The notes beneath the pieces were generated by a model. The model searched no databases and was not told the origin of the DNA. It saw only the letters and a list, made by a program, of their open reading frames with translations. Below, one piece after another: positions 36,601 through 44,623 of a DNA stretch of 64,000 bases (positions are counted from its first letter, which is position 1; each line of letters opens with the position of its first letter). Origin of the DNA: an uncultured Prevotellaceae bacterium (GTDB lineage: Bacteria; Bacteroidota; Bacteroidia; Bacteroidales; Bacteroidaceae); NCBI GenBank assembly GCA_902800585.1, contig CADCEW010000003.1:62001-126000 (forward strand), given 5' to 3'. The position numbers and the translations under genes were made by a program.

Positions 36601-39143
36601 CATCTGGCGAGAAGGCTCCGTCCACAGTGTCTGTGCCCGATTTGAAGTTCAGTACTTTTGACTATGAAGCCTTCCCCGAACCACGTATTATTGGTTATGG
36701 TTTAAGATCAATGGGCGGCAGAGTGCTGATGAAGTCAGCTGCGAATGATATGGTTTATGAGTCGGCACCTGCAATGATGGCGGTGGAGGAAGATGCTGCT
36801 GCAGCAGATCAAGATGATGACGAAGAGGTTCATAAAGAAAAGGAAGATGTTCAGGAAGAGAAACAGGATGATTCCGTACAACTCCGTGAGAATATGCAGG
36901 AGACAGCCTTCTTTTATCCTGCATTGGTGGCTGACAAGGAGGGTAATGTGACGTTGAAGTTTACGTTGCCTGAAAGTCTGACTACATGGCGTTTCATGGG
37001 ACTTGCCGTCACTCCTGATATGAATTATGGAAGACTGGGTGGCGAGACGGTGGCTCAGAAGGATGTGATGATACAGCCGAACATGCCTCGTTTCGTCCGT
37101 ATGGGTGACAAGGCACAACTTTCCGCACGTATCTTCAATATCAGCGAACAGGCACAACAGGGTACAGCACGTATTGAATTGCTTGACCCAGAGACAGAGA
37201 AGGTGATATTTACCGACCAACAAGACTTTACGATAGAAGCAGGTAAGACTGGTCATGCTACCTTTAGTTTTGAACCAGACCACACTTATTCCCTGTTGAT
37301 TTGTCGTATGTCTGTGAAGGGTGCTGACTTCTCGGATGGAGAACAGCACTATCTGCCTATCCTGCCTGATCAGGAGCGAGTGACGAAGTCTGTTCCGTTT
37401 ACCCAGCATGAGCCGGGTGTGAAGGCGATTGACCTCACGAAACTCTTCCCAGAAGGTACTGCACAACAGAAACTCACCGTTGAGTATACGAATAATCCTG
37501 CATGGCTGATGGTACAGTCGCTGGCTACACTTGGTCAGCCTCATGAGACAAGTGCTATCGATCAGGCTGCATCCTATTACTCCAATATGCTTGCCATGAC
37601 GATTCTGAAGCAGACACCAAGTGCGAAGAAGGTCTTTGAGCAATGGAAGATGGAGTCAGGCAACGAGACCTCCTTGAATAGTAACTTGGAAAAGAACCAG
37701 GAACTCAAGGATATCATCCTTTCTGAGACACCGTGGGTGAATGCTGCCGACCGTGAGACAGAGCAGAAGCAACGCCTTGCTGACTTCTTCGACGAGAACA
37801 AGATAGACTATCGTCTGTCGATGGCAATGGAGAAGTTACAGAACTTACAGCAGGGTGATGGTGGTTTCTCTTGGTATCCAGGTATGCCGTCCAGTCCTTA
37901 TATCACTATGAGTATTTCAGAGATGATGGCTCGTCTGCATGTCATGACAGGAACTTACGGAGAAGCAGAACGACTGCAAGAACGTGCTTTGGACTTCGTG
38001 GACGATGAGATTGTTGATATAGTGAATGAGATGAAGAAACGTGAGAAGAAGGGCATCAAGCCTTATTTCCCATCACACATGGCGCTCAGTTGGCTCTATG
38101 TCAATGCCATCGACCAGCGTAAACTGTCGAAGAAAGCAAAGGAGGCAAGCGACTATCTGATGCCGTTGCTGAAGAAAGATATCAAGAATCAGACCATTTA
38201 TGAGAAGGCGATGACAGCGATCGTCCTCTTGCGTCAGGGTGATGTGCAAAAGGCTCATAACTATGTGAAGAGCCTGAAGGAGTACACTGTCTATACAGAA
38301 GAGATGGGACGCTACTATGATACGCGTCGCGCTTCTTACTCTTGGTACAGTTATAAGATTCCTACCGAGGTGGCTGCCATCGAGGCTATCAAGTATGTTG
38401 AGCCTGATGATACGAAGACGATTGATGAGATGCGCCGTTGGTTGTTGCAGGAGAAGCGTACGCAGATGTGGGATACGCCTATCAGCAGTGTCAATGCCAT
38501 CTATGCTTTCCTCTTCGACCATGCCAACCTGTTGGCTACACAGGAAGCTACTATCCTTGCCATCGACCAACAACCTATCGAGTTGCCGAAAGAGACGGCA
38601 GGCATTGGTTATGTGAAGACGGCTATCCAAGATCCGAAGGGAAAGGAGTTCACAGCAACGAAGACTTCTACAGGAACCTCATGGGGCGCAGTCTATGCAC
38701 AGTTTATGCAGAAGACATCTGAGGTAGAGGACTCGCAGAGTGGCATCACCGTCAAGCGAGAGATTATTCCTCTGAATACTCAGAATAATCAGAATACTCA
38801 GAATACTCCGAATACTCTGAAAGTAGGTGATAGAATCAAGGTGCGTATCACTATCGAGACCACCCGTGACCTCGACTTCGTACAAGTACTTGATCGTCGT
38901 GCAGCCTGCATGGAACCAGTACATCAGTTGTCGGGTTATCACAGGGGTGCCTATGTGTCACCGAAGGATTTCTCGACGAACTATTATTATGGTGGACTCG
39001 CTAAAGGTAAGTATGTGCTGGAGACCGATTACTTTATCGACCGTGCTGGTACTTATGAGACAGGCACATGTACCGTTCAGTGTGCTTATTCTCCAGAGTA
39101 TCGTGCTACAGCGCATTCAGCAACATTGGTAGTGACAGAATGA
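33615..39143 (+). CDS. Bacterial alpha-2-macroglobulin-like protein, without thioester
   Basis: Alpha-2-macroglobulins trap proteases in the cell envelope. The 1842-residue protein has a signal peptide (about 1-21, ending IFG) and a helical N-terminal region. Macroglobulin beta domains follow (MG2 at YTDRAIYRPGQTVQVAAIIY; carboxypeptidase-like GAKVKITPSYYY), then the A2M core (VTLKFTLPESLTTWRFMGLA). The C-terminal alpha-toroid runs at about 1290-1640, and a final beta domain closes the chain. Where thioester members have the CxEQ motif, this protein reads GQPHETSAIDQAASYY, so the reactive cysteine is absent, as in type-II-like bacterial forms. The linker NTQNNQNTQNTPNTLK (about 1721-1736) is encoded by five nonamers. 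The downstream DUF1573 gene overlaps by four bases. Confidence 0.92.
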   Translation: MKKRSLTIIAILLLIPMWIFGQTYQSLWKQVKNAEDEDLPQTAMKHLAAIEKKANTEKAYGQLMKASLYYAKLQNEVAPDSLKPSVERIEKEESATKDPVLRAVYDAVLYRIYRDNHSLSEDDWKEKVEGWRTKALANPDALGKVKDKSYEPFVEIGKDADIYDNDMLSVIGYELKAWDWMHAYYEKTGNRPAACLTALTMLEESEEELDAEVYIEKLDSLINQYQDLPVAGELAIARYNQMSNLYNITAAEKVAYLDMAVERWSQWKRIGQLRNNKARLITSKYSADIPLYVQMPNKEQTIKLYGLRHLSSLTMRVYRTDLKGDNDINPQYKKDYEKIKDHLVEVKEAAQSQTFSYRPEYEIFKDSLRLKGLPAGVYMLEFTTNPGTTVHRLLYYVTGLRVLAIGNPESSMRYIVVDAQTGQPIKGAKVKITPSYYYDKKDKDEDEVTLETNAQGEVSYQFKKERRHDVFAYTRQDEACPSMNASDSYRFYDNNNRREYTHIYTDRAIYRPGQTVQVAAIIYALTDHVNTDAVVDKKMTMTLRDANYKVIAEKSVTTDHYGKCSAEFTLPKGSKNGSFRVSLNGSSQSFRVEEYKRPTFEVSFSEYKEMYKAGDTITVQGKAVSYAGVPVQDAKVKYTVRRRIAYWWMSYSWYWNVGYIGRGTEAEELLTKETTTHDDGTFDVMMPMVLPKDDNKTPMFYTFEVEADVTDQAGETHGGTKSMSLGTRPTALTCDVPQRIRRDQIKPVTFYRRNAAGNEIEGTVRYRIDEGKWQEVKANTGINALSSQLKSGEHRLEAACEGDSIKMKFIIFGLDDKKPAIETNDWFYISDSRFPNDGKPVTLQVGSSDPDLYIAYEIMSGSKVIEQGSVRENSSLLNRKFTYNEEYGNGLFLTYAWVKDGKAYQHKTTIGRPLPDKQLTLKWETFRDQLKPGQQEEWRLSIKDKDGKPADAQLMAVLYDKSLDQLAYHYWGFYPNTNTPLPSTSWYVMSFGGRSASGEKAPSTVSVPDLKFSTFDYEAFPEPRIIGYGLRSMGGRVLMKSAANDMVYESAPAMMAVEEDAAAADQDDDEEVHKEKEDVQEEKQDDSVQLRENMQETAFFYPALVADKEGNVTLKFTLPESLTTWRFMGLAVTPDMNYGRLGGETVAQKDVMIQPNMPRFVRMGDKAQLSARIFNISEQAQQGTARIELLDPETEKVIFTDQQDFTIEAGKTGHATFSFEPDHTYSLLICRMSVKGADFSDGEQHYLPILPDQERVTKSVPFTQHEPGVKAIDLTKLFPEGTAQQKLTVEYTNNPAWLMVQSLATLGQPHETSAIDQAASYYSNMLAMTILKQTPSAKKVFEQWKMESGNETSLNSNLEKNQELKDIILSETPWVNAADRETEQKQRLADFFDENKIDYRLSMAMEKLQNLQQGDGGFSWYPGMPSSPYITMSISEMMARLHVMTGTYGEAERLQERALDFVDDEIVDIVNEMKKREKKGIKPYFPSHMALSWLYVNAIDQRKLSKKAKEASDYLMPLLKKDIKNQTIYEKAMTAIVLLRQGDVQKAHNYVKSLKEYTVYTEEMGRYYDTRRASYSWYSYKIPTEVAAIEAIKYVEPDDTKTIDEMRRWLLQEKRTQMWDTPISSVNAIYAFLFDHANLLATQEATILAIDQQPIELPKETAGIGYVKTAIQDPKGKEFTATKTSTGTSWGAVYAQFMQKTSEVEDSQSGITVKREIIPLNTQNNQNTQNTPNTLKVGDRIKVRITIETTRDLDFVQVLDRRAACMEPVHQLSGYHRGAYVSPKDFSTNYYYGGLAKGKYVLETDYFIDRAGTYETGTCTVQCAYSPEYRATAHSATLVVTE
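38775..38819. repeat. Five nonamer repeats inside the macroglobulin gene
   Basis: Units AATACTCAG, AATAATCAG, AATACTCAG, AATACTCCG and AATACTCTG encode an Asn-Thr-Gln-rich linker before the last beta domain. The array is a multiple of three and keeps the frame. Confidence 0.8.
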
Positions 39144-40207
39144 ATATGAAGAAGAAAACGATAATATCCTTATTGCTGATGCTGGTGATGTTGCCGGCAT
39201 CAGCACAAAAACTGATTGCAGAGAAGACTGTTGTTGATGTGGGTAAGACGGGTTTCCAACAACCCATCACGGCTGTCTTTGAGTTTCGTAACAAGAATGC
39301 CAAGCGTCTGAGGATAGAGGCAGTGAATCCTGATTGTAACTGTACTGTCGTGGAATATCCGAAGGATGTGATAGGCACAGGAGAGTCTTTCCAGATCAAG
39401 ATGACCTATGACGCGAAGCGATTAGGACATTTCGACTATCAGGCAGCAGTTGTTTCCAATGCGACGAAGGCGCCTATCTATATCCGTATGAAGGGCATTG
39501 TCTTGGCAGATTATCAGGATTACTCTGGTGACTATCCGATAGAGATGGGAAATATGCGTATTGACAAGAACGAGTTGGAGTTTGATGATATCAACAAAGG
39601 GGAGCAACCTATTGAACAGATACACGTATATAATAATGGTACGAGCCTGATGCACCCTAACCTTATGCACCTGCCTTCGTGGCTTTCTGCTACAACGGCT
39701 CCTGAGGAGATACGTCCTGGACGTACGGCTACCATCACAGTGACACTGAATTCCCAGCAGGTGAGTGACTACGGACTGACACAGTCATCCATCTATCTTG
39801 CTGCCAATCCAGGCGATAAGGCGACACAGGAGAACCTTATCGGTGTGTCTGCCGTGTTGTTGCCTGCCTTCCAGAAAATGACGGAGCAGCAGAAACAGTA
39901 TGCTCCGAAGTTGTATCTGTCGAAGGAACAGGTGAACATCGTCTTTGACGGCAAGTCAAAGAAGAAAGACGAGATACAGTTGTCGAATATCGGGCATACT
40001 ACCCTGACGATCTCTTCTTTGCAGATGTTCACAGCAGGACTGAAGATTGCCTTGGGTAAGAGTACGTTGCGACCAGGTGAGTCCACTAAACTGAAGATCA
40101 CAGCGGAGCGTGATGAACTGAAGAAGGTACGTACGAAACCCCGTATCCTGATGATTACCAACGACCCAGATAAATCGAAAGTCATCATCACCATCAATAG
40201 TAAATAA
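39140..40207 (+). CDS. Secreted DUF1573 protein
   Basis: DUF1573 domains are immunoglobulin-like, and they are frequent in secreted Bacteroidetes proteins of unknown role. The 355-residue product has a signal peptide (KKKTIISLLLMLVMLPASAQ) and at least two such domains. The first has VFEFRNKNAKRLRIEAVNPD with the hallmark CNCTVVEYP, and the last has EIQLSNIGHTTLTISSLQMF. Start ATG 39140 overlaps the macroglobulin stop (ATGA); ATG 39146 is an equally good choice. Coupling to the macroglobulin suggests a joint role in the envelope (inference). The gene ends just before the heptamer array at 40210. Confidence 0.85.
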   Translation: MNMKKKTIISLLLMLVMLPASAQKLIAEKTVVDVGKTGFQQPITAVFEFRNKNAKRLRIEAVNPDCNCTVVEYPKDVIGTGESFQIKMTYDAKRLGHFDYQAAVVSNATKAPIYIRMKGIVLADYQDYSGDYPIEMGNMRIDKNELEFDDINKGEQPIEQIHVYNNGTSLMHPNLMHLPSWLSATTAPEEIRPGRTATITVTLNSQQVSDYGLTQSSIYLAANPGDKATQENLIGVSAVLLPAFQKMTEQQKQYAPKLYLSKEQVNIVFDGKSKKKDEIQLSNIGHTTLTISSLQMFTAGLKIALGKSTLRPGESTKLKITAERDELKKVRTKPRILMITNDPDKSKVIITINSK

Positions 40208-40209
40208 CG

Positions 40210-40272
40210 CTGTTAGCCGTTAGCTGTTAGCATTTAGCCTATAGCTAATGGCCAATAGTCAAAAGCAAAAGA
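40210..40272. repeat. Heptamer repeats before meaB
   Basis: Consecutive 7-bp units are CTGTTAG, CCGTTAG, CTGTTAG, CATTTAG, CCTATAG, CTAATGG, CCAATAG, TCAAAAG and CAAAAGA. They fill the gap between the DUF1573 stop and the meaB start at 40276. Confidence 0.8.
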
Positions 40273-40275
40273 ATA

Positions 40276-41376
40276 ATGGACCATCCCGAGAATAGTGAGG
40301 AATATGCTGGATTGCAAGTGAACAGCGGTGTCGAACAGCCGTCGATTATCAATCCTTATCTGCAACGCAACCGTTTCAAGCGTCGTGAACTGACAGCGGC
40401 AGAGATGGTGGAGGGCATCGTCAAGGGCGATGTGACCATTCTCTCGCAGGCAGTGACCTTGGTGGAGAGTGTCAATCCCGATCATCAGGCGAAGGCGCAG
40501 GAGGTGATTAATAAGTGTCTGCCGTATAGCGGAAACTCCATCCGCGTGGGTATCAGTGGCGTACCAGGTGCTGGTAAGTCCACTTCCATTGATGAGTTCG
40601 GAGTCCATGTACTGAAAGAGAAGGGTGGAAAACTCGCTGTCCTTGCCATCGACCCCAGTTCAGAGCGTTCGAAAGGAAGTATCTTGGGTGATAAGACACG
40701 CATGGAGAAACTTTCCACGCATCCTGATTCTTTCATTCGTCCCAGTCCGACGGCAGGTTCTTTGGGTGGTGTTGCCCGTAAGACGCGTGAGACGATTATC
40801 CTCTGTGAGGCGGCTGGCTTCGACAAGATTTTCGTGGAAACGGTGGGAGTAGGGCAGAGTGAGACGGCTTGTCATTCGATGGTCGATTTCTTCCTACTCA
40901 TCCAACTGGCTGGTACAGGCGATGATTTACAGGGCATCAAGCGTGGTATCATGGAGATTTGTGATGCCATCGTCATCAATAAGTGTGATGGCGATAATGT
41001 CGAGAAGTCTCACATGGCGGCTACAAATTTTCGCAATGCCCTCCATTTCTTTCCGATGCCTGAGAGTGGTTGGCTGCCGAAAGTGCTGTGCTACAGTGGT
41101 TTCTATGGCATTGGCATCAAAGAGATATGGGACATGATTTACGAGTATGTGGATTTCGTGAAGGCGAACGGCTATTTCGACTATCGTCGCAATGAGCAGT
41201 CGAAATACTGGATGTATGAGAGTATCAACGAGAACCTGCGCCTGAATTTCTATAACAATCCGCTTATCCGACAACGGTTGCAAGAGGCAGAACAATCAGT
41301 ATTGGCAGGCAAGCAGACTTCCTTTATGGCAGCGCAAGGTCTTCTCGATACCTATTTCGACCTCCTAAAAGAATAG
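40276..41376 (+). CDS. meaB: Methylmalonyl-CoA mutase chaperone GTPase MeaB/ArgK
   Basis: MeaB loads and protects the adenosylcobalamin cofactor of methylmalonyl-CoA mutase, the key enzyme of the succinate-to-propionate route. The 366-residue protein has an N-terminal helical arm and a G3E-type G domain: G1 GVPGAGKSTSIDEFG (about 94-108), AIDPSSERSKGSILGDKTRM (about 128-147), G3 ETVGVGQSE (about 192-200) and G4 NKCDGDN (about 235-241). The C-terminal dimerisation arm is present. The mutase genes are not in this window. Only a heptamer array separates it from the DUF1573 gene, and ispH follows after 7 nt, which indicates co-transcription. Confidence 0.95.
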   Translation: MDHPENSEEYAGLQVNSGVEQPSIINPYLQRNRFKRRELTAAEMVEGIVKGDVTILSQAVTLVESVNPDHQAKAQEVINKCLPYSGNSIRVGISGVPGAGKSTSIDEFGVHVLKEKGGKLAVLAIDPSSERSKGSILGDKTRMEKLSTHPDSFIRPSPTAGSLGGVARKTRETIILCEAAGFDKIFVETVGVGQSETACHSMVDFFLLIQLAGTGDDLQGIKRGIMEICDAIVINKCDGDNVEKSHMAATNFRNALHFFPMPESGWLPKVLCYSGFYGIGIKEIWDMIYEYVDFVKANGYFDYRRNEQSKYWMYESINENLRLNFYNNPLIRQRLQEAEQSVLAGKQTSFMAAQGLLDTYFDLLKE

Positions 41377-41383
41377 TTTTAAT

Positions 41384-42259
41384 TTGTTACAGATAGAGAT
41401 TGACAACGGCAGTGGTTTCTGCTTCGGAGTGACAACGGCGATACAGAAGGCCGAAGAGGAACTGGCAAAGGGTACTAAACTCTATTGCTTGGGTGATATT
41501 GTGCATAATGGCATGGAATGTGACCGCTTGCGTCAGATGGGACTGATTACCATCAACCATGACGAGATGCAGAAGTTGCACGATGTGAAGGTGCTGTTGC
41601 GTGCACATGGCGAACCTCCTGCCACTTATGAACTCGCTCGTCGTAACAATATTGAAATCATCGATGCCACCTGTCCTGTGGTGTTGCAACTCCAGAAGCG
41701 TATCAAGAAACAATACCTTAATCCGCTGACCGATACCCCCTCCTCACTAACCGCTCAGATTGTTATCTTCGGCAAGAATGGTCATGCGGAAGTGTTAGGA
41801 CTGGTAGGACAGACGGAGGGTAAGGCCATCGTCATCGAACAGTTCGAGGATGTCAAGCAACTCGACTTCTCGCGTGACATCTATCTCTATAGTCAGACGA
41901 CGAAGTCACTCGATGAGTTCCATCGTATCATTGAGTACATCCAGCAGCACATCTTGCCAGAGGCGACTTTTAAGAGTTTCGATACCATCTGCCGCAGTGT
42001 GGCGAATCGTATGCCTAACATCTCATCGTTTGCCACCAAACACGACCTCATCCTTTTCGTCTGTGGACGTAAGAGCAGTAATGGTAAGGTACTCTTCAAC
42101 GAATGTCTGCGTGTTAATCCCAACACCCACCTTATCGAAGGTCCTGAAGAGATTGACGCAGCATGGCTCAATGGCATCCAGACTGTTGGTATCTGTGGAG
42201 CCACCAGCACCCCCAAATGGCTCATGGAACAATGCCGTGATGCCTTGCAACAGATGTAG
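41384..42259 (+). CDS. ispH: 4-hydroxy-3-methylbut-2-enyl diphosphate reductase IspH
   Basis: IspH is the [4Fe-4S] enzyme of the last step of the MEP isoprenoid pathway and makes IPP and DMAPP. The 291-residue protein has the cluster cysteines in NGSGFCFGV (residue 13), DATCPVV (about 96) and DTICRS (about 203). It also has LRAHGEPPATYE with the catalytic glutamate region and GHAEVLGLVGQ. The start is TTG at 41384, seven bases after the meaB stop; it gives the usual IEIDNGSGFCFG N-terminus and no ATG lies closer. The segment LNPLTDTPSSLTA (about 110-122) looks like an extra loop compared with relatives. The polyprenyl synthase at 47097 uses its products. Confidence 0.93.
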   Translation: MLQIEIDNGSGFCFGVTTAIQKAEEELAKGTKLYCLGDIVHNGMECDRLRQMGLITINHDEMQKLHDVKVLLRAHGEPPATYELARRNNIEIIDATCPVVLQLQKRIKKQYLNPLTDTPSSLTAQIVIFGKNGHAEVLGLVGQTEGKAIVIEQFEDVKQLDFSRDIYLYSQTTKSLDEFHRIIEYIQQHILPEATFKSFDTICRSVANRMPNISSFATKHDLILFVCGRKSSNGKVLFNECLRVNPNTHLIEGPEEIDAAWLNGIQTVGICGATSTPKWLMEQCRDALQQM

Positions 42260-42339
42260 TGAACTGCAACCCAAAAGTTGGACAGCCTTTCTGTATATAC
42301 ATTCATATCGCTTTTGGATGTTTATACACCCCCATTTAC

Positions 42340-42480
42340 TCCAGTATCTCCGATGCTTCATTCCAAAGCCTGTTAGGGGGGTATTCCAGTATCTCCGATG
42401 GGGGTATAGTAGCCTTTAGAAAGAGGCGTTCGAGATACTGCGACAAGTGATAGAAGGCTTTAGAACCAGGGTGGGGTGCC
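42340..42480. repeat. Intergenic hairpin element, copy 2
   Basis: It contains two direct copies of CCAGTATCTCCGATG (42341 and 42386), then GGGGGTATAGTAGCCTTTA and ACAAGTGATAGAAGGC, both shared in order with 2551-2631. CAGTATCTC also pairs with GAGATACTG at 42431-42440. The gap 42260-42866 has no supported gene; small open frames there consist of repeats. Confidence 0.65.
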
Positions 42481-42606
42481 TCTCGCACGAATCTGTATGT
42501 ATATCTATTGGTCTTTGAGACCTATTTTTTTTTACAAAAATCGTCGAAACCCCTCATCCCCTCCCGTAAATCTTCTAAAACATCGATGCTCAGGGCGTTT
42601 GCTCAA

Positions 42607-42633
42607 CGGGAGGGGTTTGTCAAACCCCTCCCG
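42607..42633. other. Perfect GC-rich hairpin
   Basis: CGGGAGGGGTTT (42607-42618) pairs perfectly with AAACCCCTCCCG (42622-42633) around a 3-nt loop. A partial direct copy of the right arm occurs at 42549-42566. There is no T-run directly after it, so it is more likely a repeat element than the ispH terminator. Confidence 0.6.
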
Positions 42634-42726
42634 TGCCTCAATCCCTTTATTTATCGGTATCCTAAGCAATTCATGGGAGAGTTGGGGGTGTTTTTGCGAA
42701 ATTTCATTTTTTTTTTCTCAATTTGA

Positions 42727-42805
42727 AAACAACGTGTTTTCGACTCATAAGTAGCATACTTACGACCCCAAAGTAGCATACTTTCACATCAAAAACATAT
42801 TGTTC
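42727..42805. repeat. Array of palindromic 22-bp units
   Basis: Units start at 42727, 42749, 42771 and 42793, exactly 22 bp apart. Their 11- to 13-nt palindromes are AAACAACGTGTTT, AAGTAGCATACTT, AAGTAGCATACTT and AACATATTGTT, each followed by a 9-nt spacer. The period equals that of the unrelated arrays at 5052-5139 and 53521-53630. Confidence 0.7.
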
Positions 42806-42845
42806 TGGTAGTTGAGGTTCATAAATTAATAATAGATAGGATTGT

Positions 42846-42874
42846 TTGATAGTTGAAATAATTTTGTATCTTTG
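42846..42874 (+). promoter_or_regulatory. Promoter of the small lipoprotein gene
   Basis: TTG at 42846-42848 and TATCTTTG at 42867-42874 are 18 bp apart, 27 nt before the ATG at 42902. This rules out the in-frame start at 42872. Confidence 0.7.
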
Positions 42875-42901
42875 CAACATAGAACTAAAAACAATAAAGC
42901 A

Positions 42902-43501
42902 ATGAAGAAGTTATTATCAATTGTATTTGTGTTTGCCATTATTGTATCATGCAATAATAAAACAAAAGTTGTAGGTGGCGTTAAAGAAAAAACCTATGAT
43001 ACAGCCTTCAATGAAAAGATTCAAGGTATGTTCTTTGGTGTTTCCTTTGGAGATAATAAAGAGGAAGTTATTAGTAAATTAAAAGCCCATGATTTCGCAT
43101 ATGATAACTATTCAAGTTCCGATGTATCACTCCATTTTAGATCTAAGAATGAAAAATATTTTAGTTTTGGAAACATGCCATGGGAAATGTTAGATATATC
43201 GATGTCTAGTGATAAGTTCTATCATATAAGATTTATGAATTCTAGTGAGGATAAAGCAACTGTCATAAGTAGTTATGAACATGTCTTGTCAACTGTTTCT
43301 GCCAAATACAAAATGATGGAAGAAACACCAAAAGATTCCACGGTTTATAGATTATCTGTTGGTTATACTCGAGGCCATCCACGTCGTTTGGTTATAGTGT
43401 CATGTTTCAGATATGAAAGTTTGTCTAAACATATATTGCAAGGATACACTTTGGAATATAGTGATGAAGAATCATATTCTGATGTAAATTATGAATTATA
43501 A
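42902..43501 (+). CDS. Hypothetical lipoprotein
   Basis: The 199-residue protein has a lipoprotein signal peptide (MKKLLSIVFVFAIIVSCNN, lipobox cysteine at about residue 17). A region begins GMFFGVSFGDNKEEVISKL and includes HFRSKNEKYFSFGNMPWEML and a final strand-rich part. The GVSFGDNKEEV opening resembles small Bacteroidetes lipoproteins in which a G-x-x-F-G-x-s-k-e-e-V motif forms the start of a beta/alpha unit; no function is known. The gene is much more A/T-rich than its neighbours, stands alone with its own promoter, and lies between a repeat-rich gap and the RAYT gene. It may be a recent arrival. Confidence 0.75.
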   Translation: MKKLLSIVFVFAIIVSCNNKTKVVGGVKEKTYDTAFNEKIQGMFFGVSFGDNKEEVISKLKAHDFAYDNYSSSDVSLHFRSKNEKYFSFGNMPWEMLDISMSSDKFYHIRFMNSSEDKATVISSYEHVLSTVSAKYKMMEETPKDSTVYRLSVGYTRGHPRRLVIVSCFRYESLSKHILQGYTLEYSDEESYSDVNYEL

Positions 43502-43530
43502 AGTTGATCACAGTTACTGGTTTTTGACTT

Positions 43531-43563
43531 CCTCGTCACCATTCTTCATGAATTGAGACGAGG
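43531..43563. other. Short inverted repeat downstream of the lipoprotein and RAYT genes
   Basis: CCTCGTC (43531-43537) pairs with GACGAGG (43557-43563) across a 19-nt loop, between the convergent ends of the lipoprotein and the transposase genes. It could be a weak terminator or an end of the transposase-associated region. Confidence 0.4.
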
Positions 43564-43596
43564 GTAGATGCGATACTTAGTAAATCTCACAATAGA

Positions 43597-44622
43597 TTAG
43601 TCACTGTGTGCAATGCGTAAGCCTTGCACTGACACATTGGTGGTATGACCAATAGCACAGATTGCTTCGGTCAGGCGGTTGAGGTAATGGAAACAATCGT
43701 AGTCGGTTTCAAAGGTAGGCATGTCTTCTGTCCATGGAGCAAGAATGAGCAATGAGCCGTAGGCACAGGCTTCGAATCGGCTGCGCTCAGGTTTCCAGTA
43801 TTGACCAATGGGGTCAGCTTGGATGTGTATCAAACGTAGTTTCTGTTCCAATGCCATATTCTTTATCCGCTTCTCACATTCAGAGATGCCAGGAGTGACC
43901 AGCACATCGCCGCTCTTGGCAGCAGAAGCCAAGCGCAGGCTCTCAGTTTTCCAAAAGTCGGTTTCTTCTGTAGATATGCCGTTGGTGCGTCGATGGAAGA
44001 ACACTTGGTGCTTTTCGGGTTGACGAAGGAGGAGCATATTACCGAAGGCACTATAGCGAACGCCTCCAATGGTGATGCAAAGTGTACGCTGAAACAGGTC
44101 TGGGAATTCACGGCGTATCATGTAGCGACGCGGATTGTCGCGGAGATAATACTTCCAGTTTTCCAATTGGCCGTCGCGCATGAGGATATGGTCGTTGTAG
44201 TTTGGTTCGAAGAGAGGAGGGTGGGATTCTGTGGCTGATGCCACAGACACGGTGGTTTTAGACAATTTCCACCATTCGCGACTGATGCCACCCTTGAAGG
44301 CGCCAATGATAATGCCGAGGTGCTTGCCTTTGGGTAATGGTTGGTTGATGCGGACAATTAAATGCATGTGGTCAGGCATGAGGCATACTTGCCAGATGTC
44401 TACCATAGGATAATAATGATGTATCTTTGGAATCTCATTGTTGAGGACAGCTTGTCCAAGTGCCGATGGCTTTAGATAGGGTGCTTCGCCACCAACTTTA
44501 GTGGTGCCTACAATCTCTCCAAAGACAGGACGTCTGTCAGCAACTACTATGGTTATTTCGTATGTTCCAGGCACTGCGTAATTGTGCCCATACATACGTC
44601 GTGTCTGACAACTCTTGGACAT
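43597..44622 (-). CDS. RAYT-type HUH (Y1) transposase with a DprA/SLOG-like C-terminal domain
   Basis: REP-associated tyrosine transposases are single-copy, domesticated IS200-like enzymes that can cut and move palindromic repeats. Residues 1-175 show the Y1_Tnp order: GHNYAVPGTYEITIVVADRR and the metal-binding HUH motif in LMPDHMHLIV (His85, His87). The catalytic tyrosine helix follows, with NWKYYLRDNPRRY (Tyr158/159). Residues about 230-341 are an added domain: SGDVLVTPGISECEKRIKNM, then KLRLIHIQADP and CAYGSLLILAPW. It looks like a Rossmann-like DprA/SLOG fold (inference). Start ATG 44622 follows the cmk stop by one base; an ATG at 44643 would overlap cmk. No terminal inverted repeats of a full insertion sequence are seen. 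Confidence 0.85.
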   Translation of the reverse strand: MSKSCQTRRMYGHNYAVPGTYEITIVVADRRPVFGEIVGTTKVGGEAPYLKPSALGQAVLNNEIPKIHHYYPMVDIWQVCLMPDHMHLIVRINQPLPKGKHLGIIIGAFKGGISREWWKLSKTTVSVASATESHPPLFEPNYNDHILMRDGQLENWKYYLRDNPRRYMIRREFPDLFQRTLCITIGGVRYSAFGNMLLLRQPEKHQVFFHRRTNGISTEETDFWKTESLRLASAAKSGDVLVTPGISECEKRIKNMALEQKLRLIHIQADPIGQYWKPERSRFEACAYGSLLILAPWTEDMPTFETDYDCFHYLNRLTEAICAIGHTTNVSVQGLRIAHSD

Positions 44623-44623
44623 T

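Noticed and set aside
42476..42754. Small proteins in the gap after ispH
   Set aside because: The open frames consist of hairpin repeats and homopolymer tracts, with no promoter or conserved motif.
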